Source of the DNA: Phoronis australis
Taxonomy: Eukaryota > Phoronida > Phoronidae
Length of the DNA: 64,000 nucleotides
Reading direction: 5' to 3'
Assembly (NCBI GenBank): GCA_002633005.1
Contig: NMRA01000849.1
Coordinates: forward strand, 1-64,000
Shown here: positions 1-10,403 of the stretch, in pieces
Position numbering within the stretch: the stretch's first letter is position 1
How the letters are laid out: each line of letters begins with the position of its first letter
The notes under the pieces: model-generated
Told to the model about the DNA's origin: nothing
Seen by the model: the letters and a program-made list of their open reading frames with translations, nothing else
Database searches by the model: none
Program-made: the position numbers and the translations under genes

Positions 1-211
1 TCTTTGTAGGTGTCAAAAACCAGAATGATATCGCCATAATTATCTAGTTAAGAAAATCACTTCCATACTATCCACACGTGCAGTTCTGTGGCTTGGGTGA
101 ACACACTCATTGGATGTTGTTACTTGTTTACGTGTTTTCTGGGTCTAAAACCTCTATTGCAGCTTGAGGACTCTCCTGTTCTAAGACGTCTGCTTCGGAA
201 AGTGTCTGCAG

Positions 212-537
212 AAGGTGGATTCGATTCGATTTGTCTGTGCATGACAGCATTGCCATACTGGCAGCAAAGATTGCTCTTGGTGTTAAGGTGAATTCATGGT
301 GGCTGATAGCATGTTTCTGGTCGATTTGCTCAGCAGGCTACAACTCCTGTTGTTCTCGTCATTGATCCTCAGCCTGGTTACTGCCAAGCTTATCTGCTGT
401 CCGACTGTCAAAGGCAAAATGCATTTCCATTGAGTAGAGGAGAACTGGATTCCAAAGTGAACAGTGAAAATAATAACGAAATCAACAAAAGATATGTCTC
501 AAATGTCTTTTCAAAAAGATATAGATGTACACTGTAA
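212..537 (+). CDS. Candidate last two exons of an unidentified gene
   Basis: I do not recognise this gene. Two stretches splice into one open frame. Exon 212-287 follows a TGTCTGCAG acceptor and ends at AAG|GTGAAT; it encodes a helical-looking segment that includes DSIAILAAKIALGVK. Exon 334-537 follows a TTTGCTCAG acceptor, is exactly 68 codons, encodes PVVLVIDPQPGY near its start and becomes polar (Asn, Lys, Arg) before TAA at 535-537. Phases match (0/0) across the 46-bp gap. The gap is very short for an intron, and that is the main weakness. Upstream exons would lie outside the window. The alternative is chance open frame in AT-rich DNA, though the hydrophobic pattern looks protein-like. 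Confidence 0.33.
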
Positions 538-671
538 ATATACATGTAGGTTAACCTGCGTTTCTGTGATACCTTTAAATATTCTGGGGGTTCGTATCTG
601 TTATTAAAATCATTTACATTATATGTATCATTTTAGAAATAGTGTTTTTCAATTCCTTACACCACAAAATG

Positions 672-939
672 TGAGTGCAGCCATTAAAACTAACATTCTA
701 AGTGACCCAAGAGCAGAAATACTGAGCAAAATGTATTTTGCGGGCGCCATTTGTGAAATTTCAAGATGGCCACCAAGATGGCCGCCAAGATGGCCGCCAG
801 TAAAATTAAAATTTCCAGTTCATTGGCTTCAGAACTGCAGGTGTAGCCATAAAAACTAACATTCTCAGTGACCCAAGGGCGGATATATTGGGCAAAATCC
901 ATTTTGCCGGCGCCATTTTTGAAAATTCAAGATGGCCAG
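672..939. repeat. Two ~163-bp tandem units with AAGATGGCCGCC array
   Basis: Unit 1 starts near 672 and unit 2 near 836. Both run through CCAT..AAAACTAACATTCT, AGTGACCCAAG and a GGCGCCATTT block, and end in CAAGATGGCC. The first unit ends with three 12-bp iterations of AAGATGGCC(A/G)CC at 762-799. A further piece of the same motif (GCCGCCAAGATGGCCACC) lies at 1205-1222, just beyond the LTR-like insertion. AAGATGGC resembles the core of the YY1 site; that resemblance is from general knowledge and function is not shown. Confidence 0.7.
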
Positions 940-1204
940 TGTTGTGTACTTAGTCACACAATAACAGGATGTTTGTAGGTTGTTATTGTTTATGAGTTCA
1001 GTAGTTTAATTGGTATTATGTCATGCGATTTCTAGTACAGGAAGTGTGTCATAGGTAACGCATCATATGTTGTTATGTAGTTGTGTGTATATATATTGTT
1101 GCGATATGTAGAATAAATCAGTTCAGTGTTCAGTTCAATTCTGTTCGTTTCACTGCGTAGTTCATGGAGTGTCTATTTTATTTGACAAAGTAAGATACAC
1201 AACA
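940..1204 (+). mobile_element. Solo LTR-like insertion, 265 bp
   Basis: The segment starts TGTTGTGTA and ends TACACAACA, a perfect 9-bp inverted terminal repeat with the TG...CA ends of retroviral-type LTRs. Inside it a TATATATA stretch at about 1089 is followed by AATAAA at about 1111, the usual promoter/poly(A) order of an LTR on the plus strand. It interrupts an AAGATGGCC repeat array, pieces of which continue on both sides. Flanks GCCAG and GCCGC are only a partial match, so no clean target duplication is visible. A MITE is the alternative. Confidence 0.55.
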
Positions 1205-2172
1205 GCCGCCAAGATGGCCACCAAAAATGAAATCAATCATTTTCTGATTCGTCATTCCATGAGGTTTCCAAAATGTATAGTTTCCACTTTCCCCAAAAAA
1301 TTACAACGAATTTCAAAATTTGGACATAGTGAACCTGACTACAGATGGCAAGTAAGCACTGCCCTCATTGGTTAATGTCTGGCTAATACTTTATGTCAGC
1401 TTCCACGGAAGCCACTAGTGGTTGATAAGGTTAATTGCTCAAATTGGTCATGATTTAAACTGGTATACATGCTTAATTACATGCAAAGTCTGTTAAAATA
1501 TATAAACCCTGGTTATAATTTAACCTCGCAGTGGTAAATACAGAACGGTGTGTCTATATTTTTTATAAATTACTCAACTCAGACTTATCCCTAGGCCAAG
1601 TCTAGGCAGTATCCGACTTTCGCACCCCATTCACACGATTCAGAAGGATTCACTTTGGGATTTGTCAGTAAACTTGTGCTTTCTTACCTCACTGCATTCA
1701 CAAATTATTATTTTAGATGAACTTCAAATAATCATCTGTTGGTGTGCTAAGAATTTGCTTATGACGCCTCAACTCGCGCTACGCTTATACTTATTTGGTC
1801 GACTGCAAGACGAGGCTGGAAAGGGCTTGTGCTTTCACAACTCCAAAAGCTATAATTGGCTGAGAAAACAACATGCATTTTCTACAGATGCTAGTAAAAG
1901 CAAAATTTGCCCGTTCAGGCGAAATAATGCATTTTCTGGGAATACTGAGAAATGCGACGATCCGGACTAGACATTCAACGGCAATAATTAAGCCTTCCTT
2001 GGAATTTAAAAAGGCCACGAGATTTAGGCCAATTGATATTTTCCTTGTGTTTTCTGGCAATTATCCGTGATTGTACCATCACAATCAAGTATGGACTGAC
2101 TAAAACCCTTGCATTCCATGAAAATATTGGATTAAATAAAACAAAACTGACAGCAGGTGTAGCTAAAGTTAG
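1205..2172. other. No gene or clear element recognised
   Basis: AT-rich sequence with overlapping short open frames on both strands between 1660 and 2070 that have no recognisable motif. I see nothing supportable apart from the AAGATGGCC remnant at its left edge. Confidence 0.5.
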
Positions 2173-2412
2173 GGGAGGCAGTGTAGCCTAGTGTGATAGG
2201 TGCCCGCATTCTTTACCCGAGGTCGTGGGTTCCAATCCCAGTGGGTCACACTGCTAAGCCTTTGAGTCAGGTTTCTAGCTCCTTAGCTCGGTTTTAACCA
2301 CATATATTAATAATGCACAAAAATGGTTCCAGGTGATCAGTACAATGGACCAACATGCGCGGCCTGCGCTCGTCTGGTACAATGTGTATGAGACCGCCTG
2401 CAATTACTTTTT
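2173..2412 (+). mobile_element. tRNA-derived SINE
   Basis: The head resembles a tRNA gene with internal RNA polymerase III promoters: an A-box-like TAGCCTAGTGTGATAGG at about 2184-2200 and a B box GGGTTCCAATCCC at 2227-2239, some 40 bp apart as expected. The tRNA-like part closes with GTCACACTGC pairing loosely with GCAGTGTAGCC. A tRNA-unrelated body follows and ends in ACTTTTTTAAAAAG near 2412. No proper anticodon arm can be drawn, so this is a SINE and not a working tRNA gene. Confidence 0.7.
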
Positions 2413-2838
2413 TAAAAAGTTAAATAGGATTGCATAGGTCGAAATAATGTTTCCCAATGAATTTGAAATTGGGTGGCCTTTTATTCGCATATAAGCCTCA
2501 TCGGTGGCAATTTATGATATGGGCTGACTAGTTCGAAGTTCTTGAATGTTTTGTGTACGACAGACATCAGAAGTTCCATCACCAGGATTAAACACTGGGT
2601 TTGTTTTCACAAAATTATTCACTTTAATCTTACGAGGGCATTAGCAATTTGTGAGTTGGGATTTTTCTACATTAGAGGTACATATAACCATCTCTTGGAC
2701 TGAAGAAGAAATTATTCGCAAGGACAGCACCATTACCAAATCCCGAAAAACAAAGAAAGACAGTAGTATTGTGTTTATCATTATTTTAATTCATGAATTC
2801 TTATATGAAGTACAAATAACGTAACTAATCATAATTGA
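2413..2838. other. Spacer without recognised features
   Basis: AT-rich DNA between the SINE and the 59-bp tandem array. No coding or repeat signal seen. Confidence 0.5.
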
Positions 2839-3374
2839 GAATAACAGAACAGGCGTTTGTAAATAGGTATAAACGATATGAATACTTTGGGAAGACGGAA
2901 TAATAGAACAGGCGTTTGGAAATAGATATAGGCGATATGAATATTTTGGGAAGACGGAATAATAGAACAGGCGTTTGTAAATAGATATAGGCGATATGAA
3001 TATTTTGGGAAGACGGAATAATAGAACAGGCATTTGGAAATAGGTATAGGTGATATGAATATTTTAGGAAGACGGAATAATAGAACAGGCGTTTGGAAAT
3101 AGGTATAGGTGATATGAATATTTTAGGCAGACGGAATAATAGAACAGGCGTTTGGAAATAGGTGTAGGCGATATGAATATTTTCAGTAGACGGAATAATA
3201 GAACAGGCGTTTGGAAATAGGTATAGGCAATATGAATATTTTGGGAAGACGGAATAATAGAACAGGCGTTTGTAAATAGTTATAGGCGATATGAATATTT
3301 CGGGAAGACAGAATAATAGAACAGGCGTTTGTAAATAGATATAGGCGATATAAATATTTTGGGAAGACGGAATA
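2839..3374. repeat. 59-bp minisatellite, nine units
   Basis: The anchor GAAC of GAACAGGC recurs at 2847, 2906, 2965, 3024, 3083, 3142, 3201, 3260 and 3319, exactly 59 bp apart each time with no indels. Units differ only by scattered substitutions. Each unit reads through GAACAGGCGTTTGGAAATAG, a GATATGAATATTTTGGGAAG block and ACGGAATAAT. The period is not a multiple of 3, so the minus-strand open frame through part of the array is a by-product and not a gene. Confidence 0.97.
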
Positions 3375-3654
3375 AACTATTTTTATGCCAAATTATTTAT
3401 ACTTTTTCCCAAAATTTTAATGATTTGCAATTTGCGCTGTAAAAGTGTTACTACATGCTAGTATTGGAAATTGACTGCTATTAGTAGTAGCTAAACTGAA
3501 TATACGATGAATCAAGAGCAAGATAATCCAGGAATTTTGAAGCAGAAAATGTTGTTTGCAATTGTAACACACACGAACAAATTATGAACACTTTTTTATA
3601 ACAGAATACAAAATATCTGAGAAAAATGCAAGTTTTGAGTCAAAAATTAATCTA

Positions 3655-3852
3655 ATGGGAGTCACGTGCTTCACTGCACGCAAGCACTTTGGACAGTTTT
3701 ACAATGCCACCGGCCTTGCGTTGAATGCTTGTGACCAGTATGCTAATCTAAAGGAAGCCACGTGCTTCTCTGCACACAAGCACTGTGAACAGTATAACCA
3801 TGCCACTGGCCCTGCCTTGAATGCTTGCGACCAATATGCACATCTACTGTCA
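3655..3852. repeat. 99-bp direct duplication
   Basis: Two adjacent ~99-bp copies start near 3661 and 3758 and share CACGTGCTTC, GCACRCAAGCAC, ATGCCAC and TTGAATGCTTG. The period is a multiple of 3 and one plus-strand frame stays open across both. The differences between copies are not concentrated at third codon positions, so selection on protein is not supported. Confidence 0.65.
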
Positions 3853-3855
3853 TGA

Positions 3856-5120
3856 TTATTCTTTATTGCATTTGAAAAAATATGCTACAGGTACCAGTAT
3901 TTGCTTTATTCGTTTCATTCTATTGAATGGGTTTGATGCAGTTTGCTGAAAAAGAACTTTCTAGTATTAATTGCAGTGGTGGTCATGGCAACTATTTGTC
4001 TACTGTCAAAACGTATTTAGTGGTTTTGACATACTAGTCTTTAGTTTTAGGTTAGCTAATGAATATCTGTATTAGCTTTAGGCAGTTTTTATGATTTTTA
4101 ACGACGGTATTACCAAGTTTGGATACGGAGGTTGCTTTGACATAAGTGTTCTGGTATATACTTGGTAGAACAATAACTTTTGCTATAGGCTATTTATATA
4201 TTTTTCGAAGGTTCGTTGGTAAGTATGTGACGCGCGTAGCTTACTATACTGTTGCAATTCCTAGATACCATCGATGGCAACAGTGTACATTCAAGCTTAG
4301 CAACTGCCCTGGGGTCACTAAAAGTATTTGATCGTGGTTGCCTGTCTTACCATGACTGCCATCAAGCTTAAAAATTGATGATCTTGTTTGTGAAAATACC
4401 TGGTCACCATGGTAACGACACTCAATTCAGCTCCAAACCTCAACAATGAGTCAACCCAAGTACTTTTAGAAAGGTTTCTTGGTTCTTATTTGCCCTCAAA
4501 CTTGAAGTCGGCTGAGAAATACCTAGTTACAATGGCAACGGTGCATATTTCAGCTTGCAACCACCGCCCATCCTGACTTTCGAGAATGCCTTTGCCTGCT
4601 GCTAACATGGACTTAGCAAGCTTAAAACTGTTGATTCTGGCAGTCTGACTGAACACTTCACCACTTCACCTTAAATAAAATGCATACGTGAAATTTGCAC
4701 AGCCACATAGAATTCCCTTGATATGCTGCTGCTCGAGAATTACACATAAACGTGGAATACTGAAATGCGCAACTGGTATCGACTGAAGTTACATAACAAT
4801 TAAGCTCTTCACATCATGGTCATAAATGCGTTTTTTCAAAGAAAATTGGTTCCGTTGTTCGACTATTCTTCATTTGTTGTGCAATTATCGTACTAACAGT
4901 GATTACACCATGATCATGTGACTTGAAGAGCTTTGGTCGGCCTTTAAGGTGACGAATGGAACTTGTAACCTAAGCCTGTATTAGTGTTCACGACCGTTAA
5001 CCAGTGCACTTATACCTAGATCCACTGAAATATTTTATTTGGACTTAAGCTCAAATAAATGCATCATTATTTTTTTTTAAATTTTTGGTGTCACCGTAAG
5101 TAGAATCTGATTAATTTCAG
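3856..5120. other. Upstream flank of ATP-grasp copy 1; missing first exon(s) not found
   Basis: The first visible exon at 5121 begins with the last base of a split codon and contains no start codon, so at least one earlier exon must exist here or further left. I could not identify it. Poly(T) at about 5069 lies before the acceptor of the first visible exon. Confidence 0.5.
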
Positions 5121-5439
5121 GAATCCAGCCACTGAGTACAAACCGTTTGGGCCTCTCGCTGAGAAAACGCTTCTGTGTATTCGAAGCCGACTTTTAGTAA
5201 CTACAGATGAAGAGATACAAACCTCTTTCTGGGCTAAAATAAAGAGAATGGGGCTAAACAAGCTTTGCGTGATACTTCACAAGACCGAAGTGAACCGTTT
5301 TTGGAGTGAAAAGATGAAGTCTTTGGGAATCATTGATGAGTTTAATGTTGACGGCTTGATACACGAAAAAGAGGATGGCCGTACGGTTGAAGAAATCAGT
5401 GCCGGAATAATCAACTGGCTGAAGCAGAGAAACATCAGT
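5121..5439 (+). CDS. Copy 1, first visible exon
   Basis: 319 bp. Acceptor TTAATTTCAG| and donor AGT|GTAAGT. It begins with one base completing a codon and ends at a codon boundary. It encodes the N-terminal domain, including FWAKIKRMGL, MKSLGIIDEFNVDGLIHEKE and EEISAGIINWL. Confidence 0.85.
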
Positions 5440-8400
5440 GTAAGTGATTAGATATTACAAATAACCAAGCCTTCAGTTGCCGTAAGTAAAACGGATAATT
5501 GTTTGTATATACCTTACAAAATATGCGATTCTTTGTTGTCTTATAAGATATTCCTCACGTTTGACAAAGCAACGCCGAAAGCTGGAGAACGACAAATTTT
5601 GAATGTCCAGGTCCGTATCTAGAGGGGGTTCGGGGGTTGGATAGACCCCCCGCGCAAAAGGTCCAGTCCCAGCCTATCCGTTACAGATAGGATACAGATG
5701 AGCAATAACAAAATTTGTTGCAGCTACTGGTGCAACTGACTACAATTATACCTACGTTAGTAATAATTTTGGATTTGCTTTTGATTCAAAGCGCTTCACG
5801 TAATCATCGGACCGTACCCGGCCAACTTCGCCCGAGTGGTGTTTGCGTAGATGACAGGATCGTGCAGACGATTAGAAGAGACTTTATGCTTTTTCATTGA
5901 ACCAGGAAGAACGCGCATGGTGGCTACACCGTAGGGTATCAAGGGAGTCTAAAAGAAAATGTCTATACATAGCTAAGATATATAGTACAAAGTGAACTCC
6001 CAAAAATAGTGCGGTTTGTTATTTGATATTGCTTGCTAGCAGGTATTTTCAAATTTGGAATTGAAAGTCTTCGTCAAATACATGTATGTTGTTCATCAGT
6101 GTCAGCTTCGATTATGAATTGATGAATTGACATACAAGTGTGCGTTTCCGTTCATTTAAATTCAGTAAGTTCACTATTGGCAGCCGTTGTCGTTGCTCAA
6201 AAATCAGACATTTAACTATAACCGTGTTTTCTTGCACTGAAAAAACTCCAACTCATGTTCACATTTTTAGGGAAAGTAGCTCTAGGCCTAATAAAAACTT
6301 TAGTCAATGGAAAGAGACTCCTCTTGTCAATAATGTCAATGGGGCACAGCATCACAGACTTTATACGGCAACTAACTTGATGGAAGAGATTTCCAAGGTT
6401 ACATGTCACTATTACGAAGGTTCACTACTCTGAAGGTCCACTACTCCGAAGGTTCGACACCTTCGAAAGTTCACTGCCTCGAATGTCCACAATTCCGAAG
6501 CCAGAACTCCGATATTTAACATTTTTTTTTAAATATAAGCACAGCTCCAAAAGTCGCTTTTACATTATATCCAGGTTCTCATTCACACCCTTGCATACAT
6601 TCACTAGTAAGAGCGAGCTTAGAGGAGCAGGAGACACCTTTGTGCAATACTGTTATATTTTTGTGTGTTACAAAAAAGTAATGCGCAAAAATACAACTGT
6701 CCGTCGAGTAGGTGTAATCACTCATTTAAGCACCTCTGATTTGAACGTTTAGAAGGAGGTGACGCGAGAACGTTCTAGGCCACATTACATCCAAATTCGA
6801 GTTCCGTTCATTGCGAGCAACCGTCACGACATCCTCGTTTCTGATATTATTAATTATGTTTCATCTTTGAAACGTAAGGCTGAGAGTCATCATTATATAT
6901 ACAGATTTTCCTTGCACCCTAATTGAGCTGCGCCAACTGAGGGCCTTACTAAAAACTCCGTAGTGTCGACGTTTGCAAAATATCAAAGGACCAACCTCCG
7001 CGCAATGCGGGCTACGGGCCTCATGTCTGTGCCACGAATTACTTTCCTTTCTACGGAAATAGGATGACTTGAAAACGTGAACTTGTTTGAATATGGGCCT
7101 ATTTTTAAAACTGTTCGGTTGTTGGAAGCCTTAAATCTAAGCACCAGCTAACCGACGCGGATTTCAAATACCATAACCTTGCGGAAACAGGTCCTACAAC
7201 ATGCTTCTATCAAACCAAACATCAAATCTTCACGGTTTACGTGATATATGCAATCGCACTTTGCAGGCAAACGCCGGTTACTTTTTTGGCGACTTCCTGA
7301 ATATGGTTGGAAGTTACGTTTGTGAACAACTAAGCATTCCGGGCGACAGCTACGAGAGTAACAAGGTGTGTTTACTGAAGGATCTCACACAGGAATACGT
7401 GCTTAGAACCCCGGAAGCCGCAAAGGTGAGTGATCTTGAAGAGTTTTTTTTGGTTAGGTGAAAGTTACACGTTAATGTGCGAGAAGGGGAAAGGAACAAC
7501 CACCGTGTTAGGGAAATATCTGGTTACTGGTGAGAAGCGAGCCAAGAGTCTGCATGAGGAGAATATTCGGATGAGTTGGTAAAAACTAGGGGATGACAAC
7601 CATGGAAGACCCAGCGACGACCGGAGTGAGAGTTGGAAGATCAAAGACAAATACTCTATAAAAACATGTCACGTTACAACGTATCCCTTAAATGGAAAGT
7701 ATTTAGACCTATATGTAGTCAGAGTGGCCTGAGCCATTTTTAAATAAACATGTTTGCCGTTTTTCGTGACTGCAGTTAGATTTTATATTAAATGTAAACA
7801 GTCTTTAGGCAGCCAGTATAGTTTCTCCTGAACTTGGCTGAATTGTGAGATTTCCCCTCTCTCTCATTTCGTCATGGAGATAACTCGATAACCAGTCTGT
7901 TTTCTTTCAGTATGGCGTACCTAGCCACTCTGTAAACATCCAGAGAGAATTACTGGCAGCGTTAGCCAAGTTAACGTTTCCTGTTGTCATGAAGCCTCTG
8001 TGTGGAAGCTGTTCGGTTGGTTGCAAAGTTCTCTACGACACGGCCAACTGTTTAAAGTTCTTCAATGAACTGACCACTGGTATATCATGTGGGACAGCAG
8101 TGTGTGAAAAACTGTCATACACTCAGTCGGTAAGGTTTCATTTTTGGTGCTTTGGGATGGAGGATGCGGTAAAGAACGGCAAACATTGCAGTAAAAGGCA
8201 GTTCGTTGTAAATAAGTCGGTTTCTAGCCGTGTTCATAATGTTTAGACATGCGTCTCACGGACCATCCGGGCATTCATCGTTTATAAGTTATCAATGAAC
8301 TTTCTGATGGTTTCAGGCATGCTGACAAATTTTATCGAAAACTTTTTTGCGGCACGAATTATAGTCAGCAGGAAAAGTAATTATATATTTGTGCTACTTT

Positions 8401-9313
8401 ATGACCTGTTGTCGTAGACCAGGGTAACAATCAAAACTGGGACCTTAAAACTCGCTAGATGGTGTTTGTGAAGTATAGATCCTGTACCCGCAAAACTGCG
8501 TGTATTCAATTAACCGCATAGAACACTAATAGCCCGCTCGAAAACCCCATGGTTTTTCCTCTAATCCATCCTGATACTAAGGTGAAGGTTCAACTGAAGG
8601 CATTCTTTCTTTACCAGGTACTTGCAATGGAATACCTGAAAGGCGACAAATATTCAGTTGACGTGGTTATTTTGCGGGGGAAACTTGTTGGCGGCTTTGT
8701 TGTTAAGAGAGGTCCTGCCCCACTTCCGGAATTTTGGAACACTTCTGTCATTATTCCTGGCGCCTCAGCCGAAGTGCACGCGGAACTGGTTGAAGCTTCC
8801 TATCAGTGCAGTCTAGCGGTTGGTCTTCTTCACGGGGTCTACAATGTCGAGTTAATAAGGGACCAGGGTTACGCCTCGCCAAAGTTAATCGAAATCAACC
8901 CACGTCCTGCAGGTAATAGATTGGTTACATTAATTGAAGAGGCGTACGGTAATAATCCTCAGATCATACATGCAAAGCTCCGCTGTGGCGTAGATCTTTC
9001 TCTTGATGAGATGAGGATTGAGCCGAAATCACACGTGGCTGCCTATTACTTCGATTTGGTCATGCACAAAGAGAAGTTGAAAACAGCTTACGGCCACATG
9101 TTATCAAACGCAAAGGAATACGGTGTCAGTATGCTGAGCCCAGGACTGCAAACTACGACGCAAATGATGTTCGAAAACTCCAAATCCATGCGCCCGATTC
9201 TCATAGCGATGACGCCAGACGAGTCACGGTGTGGAGCGATCAATAAATTGTGTCGGTTTCTCATTGATTCAAAGTACTTCAACCACATGGAAGTAGCATT
9301 GATGCGGTTTTAA
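5121..9313 (+). CDS. ATP-grasp ligase, carnosine-synthase-like, copy 1 (5' incomplete)
   Basis: Four exons (5121-5439, 7267-7425, 7911-8129, 8618-9313) join without a stop into about 463 residues. Residues 1-106 form the N-terminal pre-ATP-grasp region. Residues 107-159 hold FFGDFLNMVGSYVCEQL and the 'SNKVCLLKDLTQEY' segment typical of the step into the ATP-binding domain. Residues 160-232 carry the nucleotide-binding Lys in FPVVMKP (about 187) and a Gly/Ser loop GSCSVGC. Residues 233-463 contain the hinge MEYLKG-KYSVDVV and the metal-binding LIEINPRP (Glu 324, Asn 326). ATP-grasp enzymes form an acyl-phosphate and then an amide bond; the GVYNVEL...LIEINPR layout recalls carnosine synthase. 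The substrate is unknown. No signal peptide is visible; the protein is probably cytosolic. A first exon is missing. Confidence 0.85.
6411..6515. repeat. Short degenerate minisatellite CTCCGAAGGTTC
   Basis: About six imperfect ~16-bp iterations of CACTACTCCGAAGGTTC lie in the first intron of ATP-grasp copy 1. The rest of this intron (5440-7266) holds a G-rich/C-rich fold (GAGGGGGTTCGGGGGTT .. ACCCCCCGCG, 5620-5655). A stretch near 6995-7050 resembles the 3' part of the SINE at 2173-2412. No coding signal was found in the intron. Confidence 0.6.
7267..7425 (+). CDS. Copy 1, second visible exon
   Basis: 159 bp, 53 codons, phase 0 at both ends. Acceptor CTTTGCAG| and donor AAG|GTGAGT. Encodes the segment leading into the ATP-grasp domain (GDFLNMVGSYVCEQLSIPGD, then SNKVCLLKD). 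Confidence 0.87.
7911..8129 (+). CDS. Copy 1, third visible exon
   Basis: 219 bp, 73 codons, phase 0 at both ends. Acceptor TTTCTTTCAG| and donor TCG|GTAAGG. Carries the ATP-contacting Lys (FPVVMKP) and the glycine-rich loop GSCSVGC. The intron before it is 485 bp, the same length as in copy 2. Confidence 0.87.
8618..9313 (+). CDS. Copy 1, terminal exon
   Basis: 696 bp including TAA. Acceptor TTTACCAG|. An upstream open frame reaching 8549 is intron, because the copy 2 exon aligns only from the acceptor. Encodes the catalytic half of the ATP-grasp fold with MEYLKG, PLPEFWNTS, LIEINPRP and a C-terminal helical region ending MEVALMRF. Confidence 0.9.
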   Translation, partial: VLAMEYLKGDKYSVDVVILRGKLVGGFVVKRGPAPLPEFWNTSVIIPGASAEVHAELVEASYQCSLAVGLLHGVYNVELIRDQGYASPKLIEINPRPAGNRLVTLIEEAYGNNPQIIHAKLRCGVDLSLDEMRIEPKSHVAAYYFDLVMHKEKLKTAYGHMLSNAKEYGVSMLSPGLQTTTQMMFENSKSMRPILIAMTPDESRCGAINKLCRFLIDSKYFNHMEVALMRF

Positions 9314-9375
9314 ATGAGTGAATTTATACAATTTTAACGGTTTACCTGTAAAGTGTTACGGATTTCACGGCCATA

Positions 9376-9381
9376 AATAAA
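9376..9381 (+). terminator. Poly(A) signal AATAAA of ATP-grasp copy 1
   Basis: Canonical hexamer 63 bases after the stop codon, inside CCATAAATAAATAT. Position fits a short 3' UTR. Copy 2 has no AATAAA in the equivalent place. Confidence 0.55.
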
Positions 9382-10403
9382 TATATCAAACTACTTCTTG
9401 GTTAAAAAATATATTTTGTAATTAGCTTTTCCCCATAGAGTTCTCCCGGCCGTGTGTTTATCTTAGCAATTATTTTTTGGAGTGCTGAAAAGTCCTTGTT
9501 TTTCAATATCATACAGGTAACGTTCACATTGCAGGCCTATTTTTGAATGATTCATAAGTAGCTTAGTTTCGTACTGGAAAGTCGTTAATATATGAGTTAT
9601 CACTGAAGCGACGTCAAAATGATGTAACTGCATGGTCGCATTCTAGTCTGGTGGGAAGCGAAGCCTTTTTTCGGGAAAAACATATAAATAAATAGTGGAA
9701 ACAGCCGATGTTTCACTGTTGTCTTTTACTCACTGAACAAGGAGGGCCCAGCCTCATTTTGAGACACCTTCCATTGAGCACGATTGAGTAGCTTCGACGG
9801 GTCAACCGGCCAAGACATTACATTGGTTCTTCAAGAGGCCAATCAGATGCCTTAGACGGTTGAGACGACAGAAGCCAATAAAGTGCAGTCATTGAAAAAA
9901 TACGATAGAGTGCGTACAAAATGGTAATTGGTTGCTCAATCTCTGTACTCGTACGACGAAAAATAATGGAGTACGCTGGAGTTTCCAAACTTCAACTCAA
10001 CTGTTAGGCACTCCATCCATGACCGCCAACAACAAGGTCATTTTCTATTCCCTGTGCACAGTTTTGAAGCAGTTGCGTACGAAACGATCCCCAAATGACG
10101 TCAGCTTCTGAGCAGCTTCTGGAACGATTTTGCAGCAGCGCAATTTGGATGAACCAAACTGTTACGTAACAGCGCTGCTATACTCGATTTAGACGCATGT
10201 GCCTCTGTAATACGCATGTGCACTACCACGTGAGGGTCGAAGAGGTAGCGCGACTGCTTCGTCAATTTCGTAAATGCTGAATTGCGAATCTGTTTATCTC
10301 CATACACCAGCTTGGTCTCTTCAACCTTTGTGCAGACTTTGGTGATATCGCCACTTAAAAACTAGCGTTCCGCCGAAGAAATAATTTTAGACCTAGACTC
10401 TAT
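9382..10403. other. Intergenic DNA, nothing recognised
   Basis: No exon, tRNA or clear repeat could be supported. A short minus-strand open frame near 10100-10307 has no recognisable motif. Confidence 0.45.

Noticed and set aside
2173-2255. tRNA gene
   Set aside because: A and B boxes are present but no proper cloverleaf or anticodon arm; a SINE body follows.
2791-3033. Minus-strand open frame with repeated IPSSQSI/FPKYSY-like peptides
   Set aside because: Translation of the 59-bp minisatellite; the period is not a multiple of three and frames rotate between units.
2839-3374. CRISPR array
   Set aside because: Repeats are contiguous 59-bp units with no unique spacers, and the genome is animal.
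3655-3855. Plus-strand 66-residue frame of two 33-residue repeats
   Set aside because: Substitutions between copies are not biased to third positions; a DNA tandem duplication explains it.
8549-8617. N-terminal extension of the last ATP-grasp exon starting at an upstream ATG-like frame
   Set aside because: A strong acceptor at 8617 and loss of similarity to copy 2 upstream of it show this is intron.
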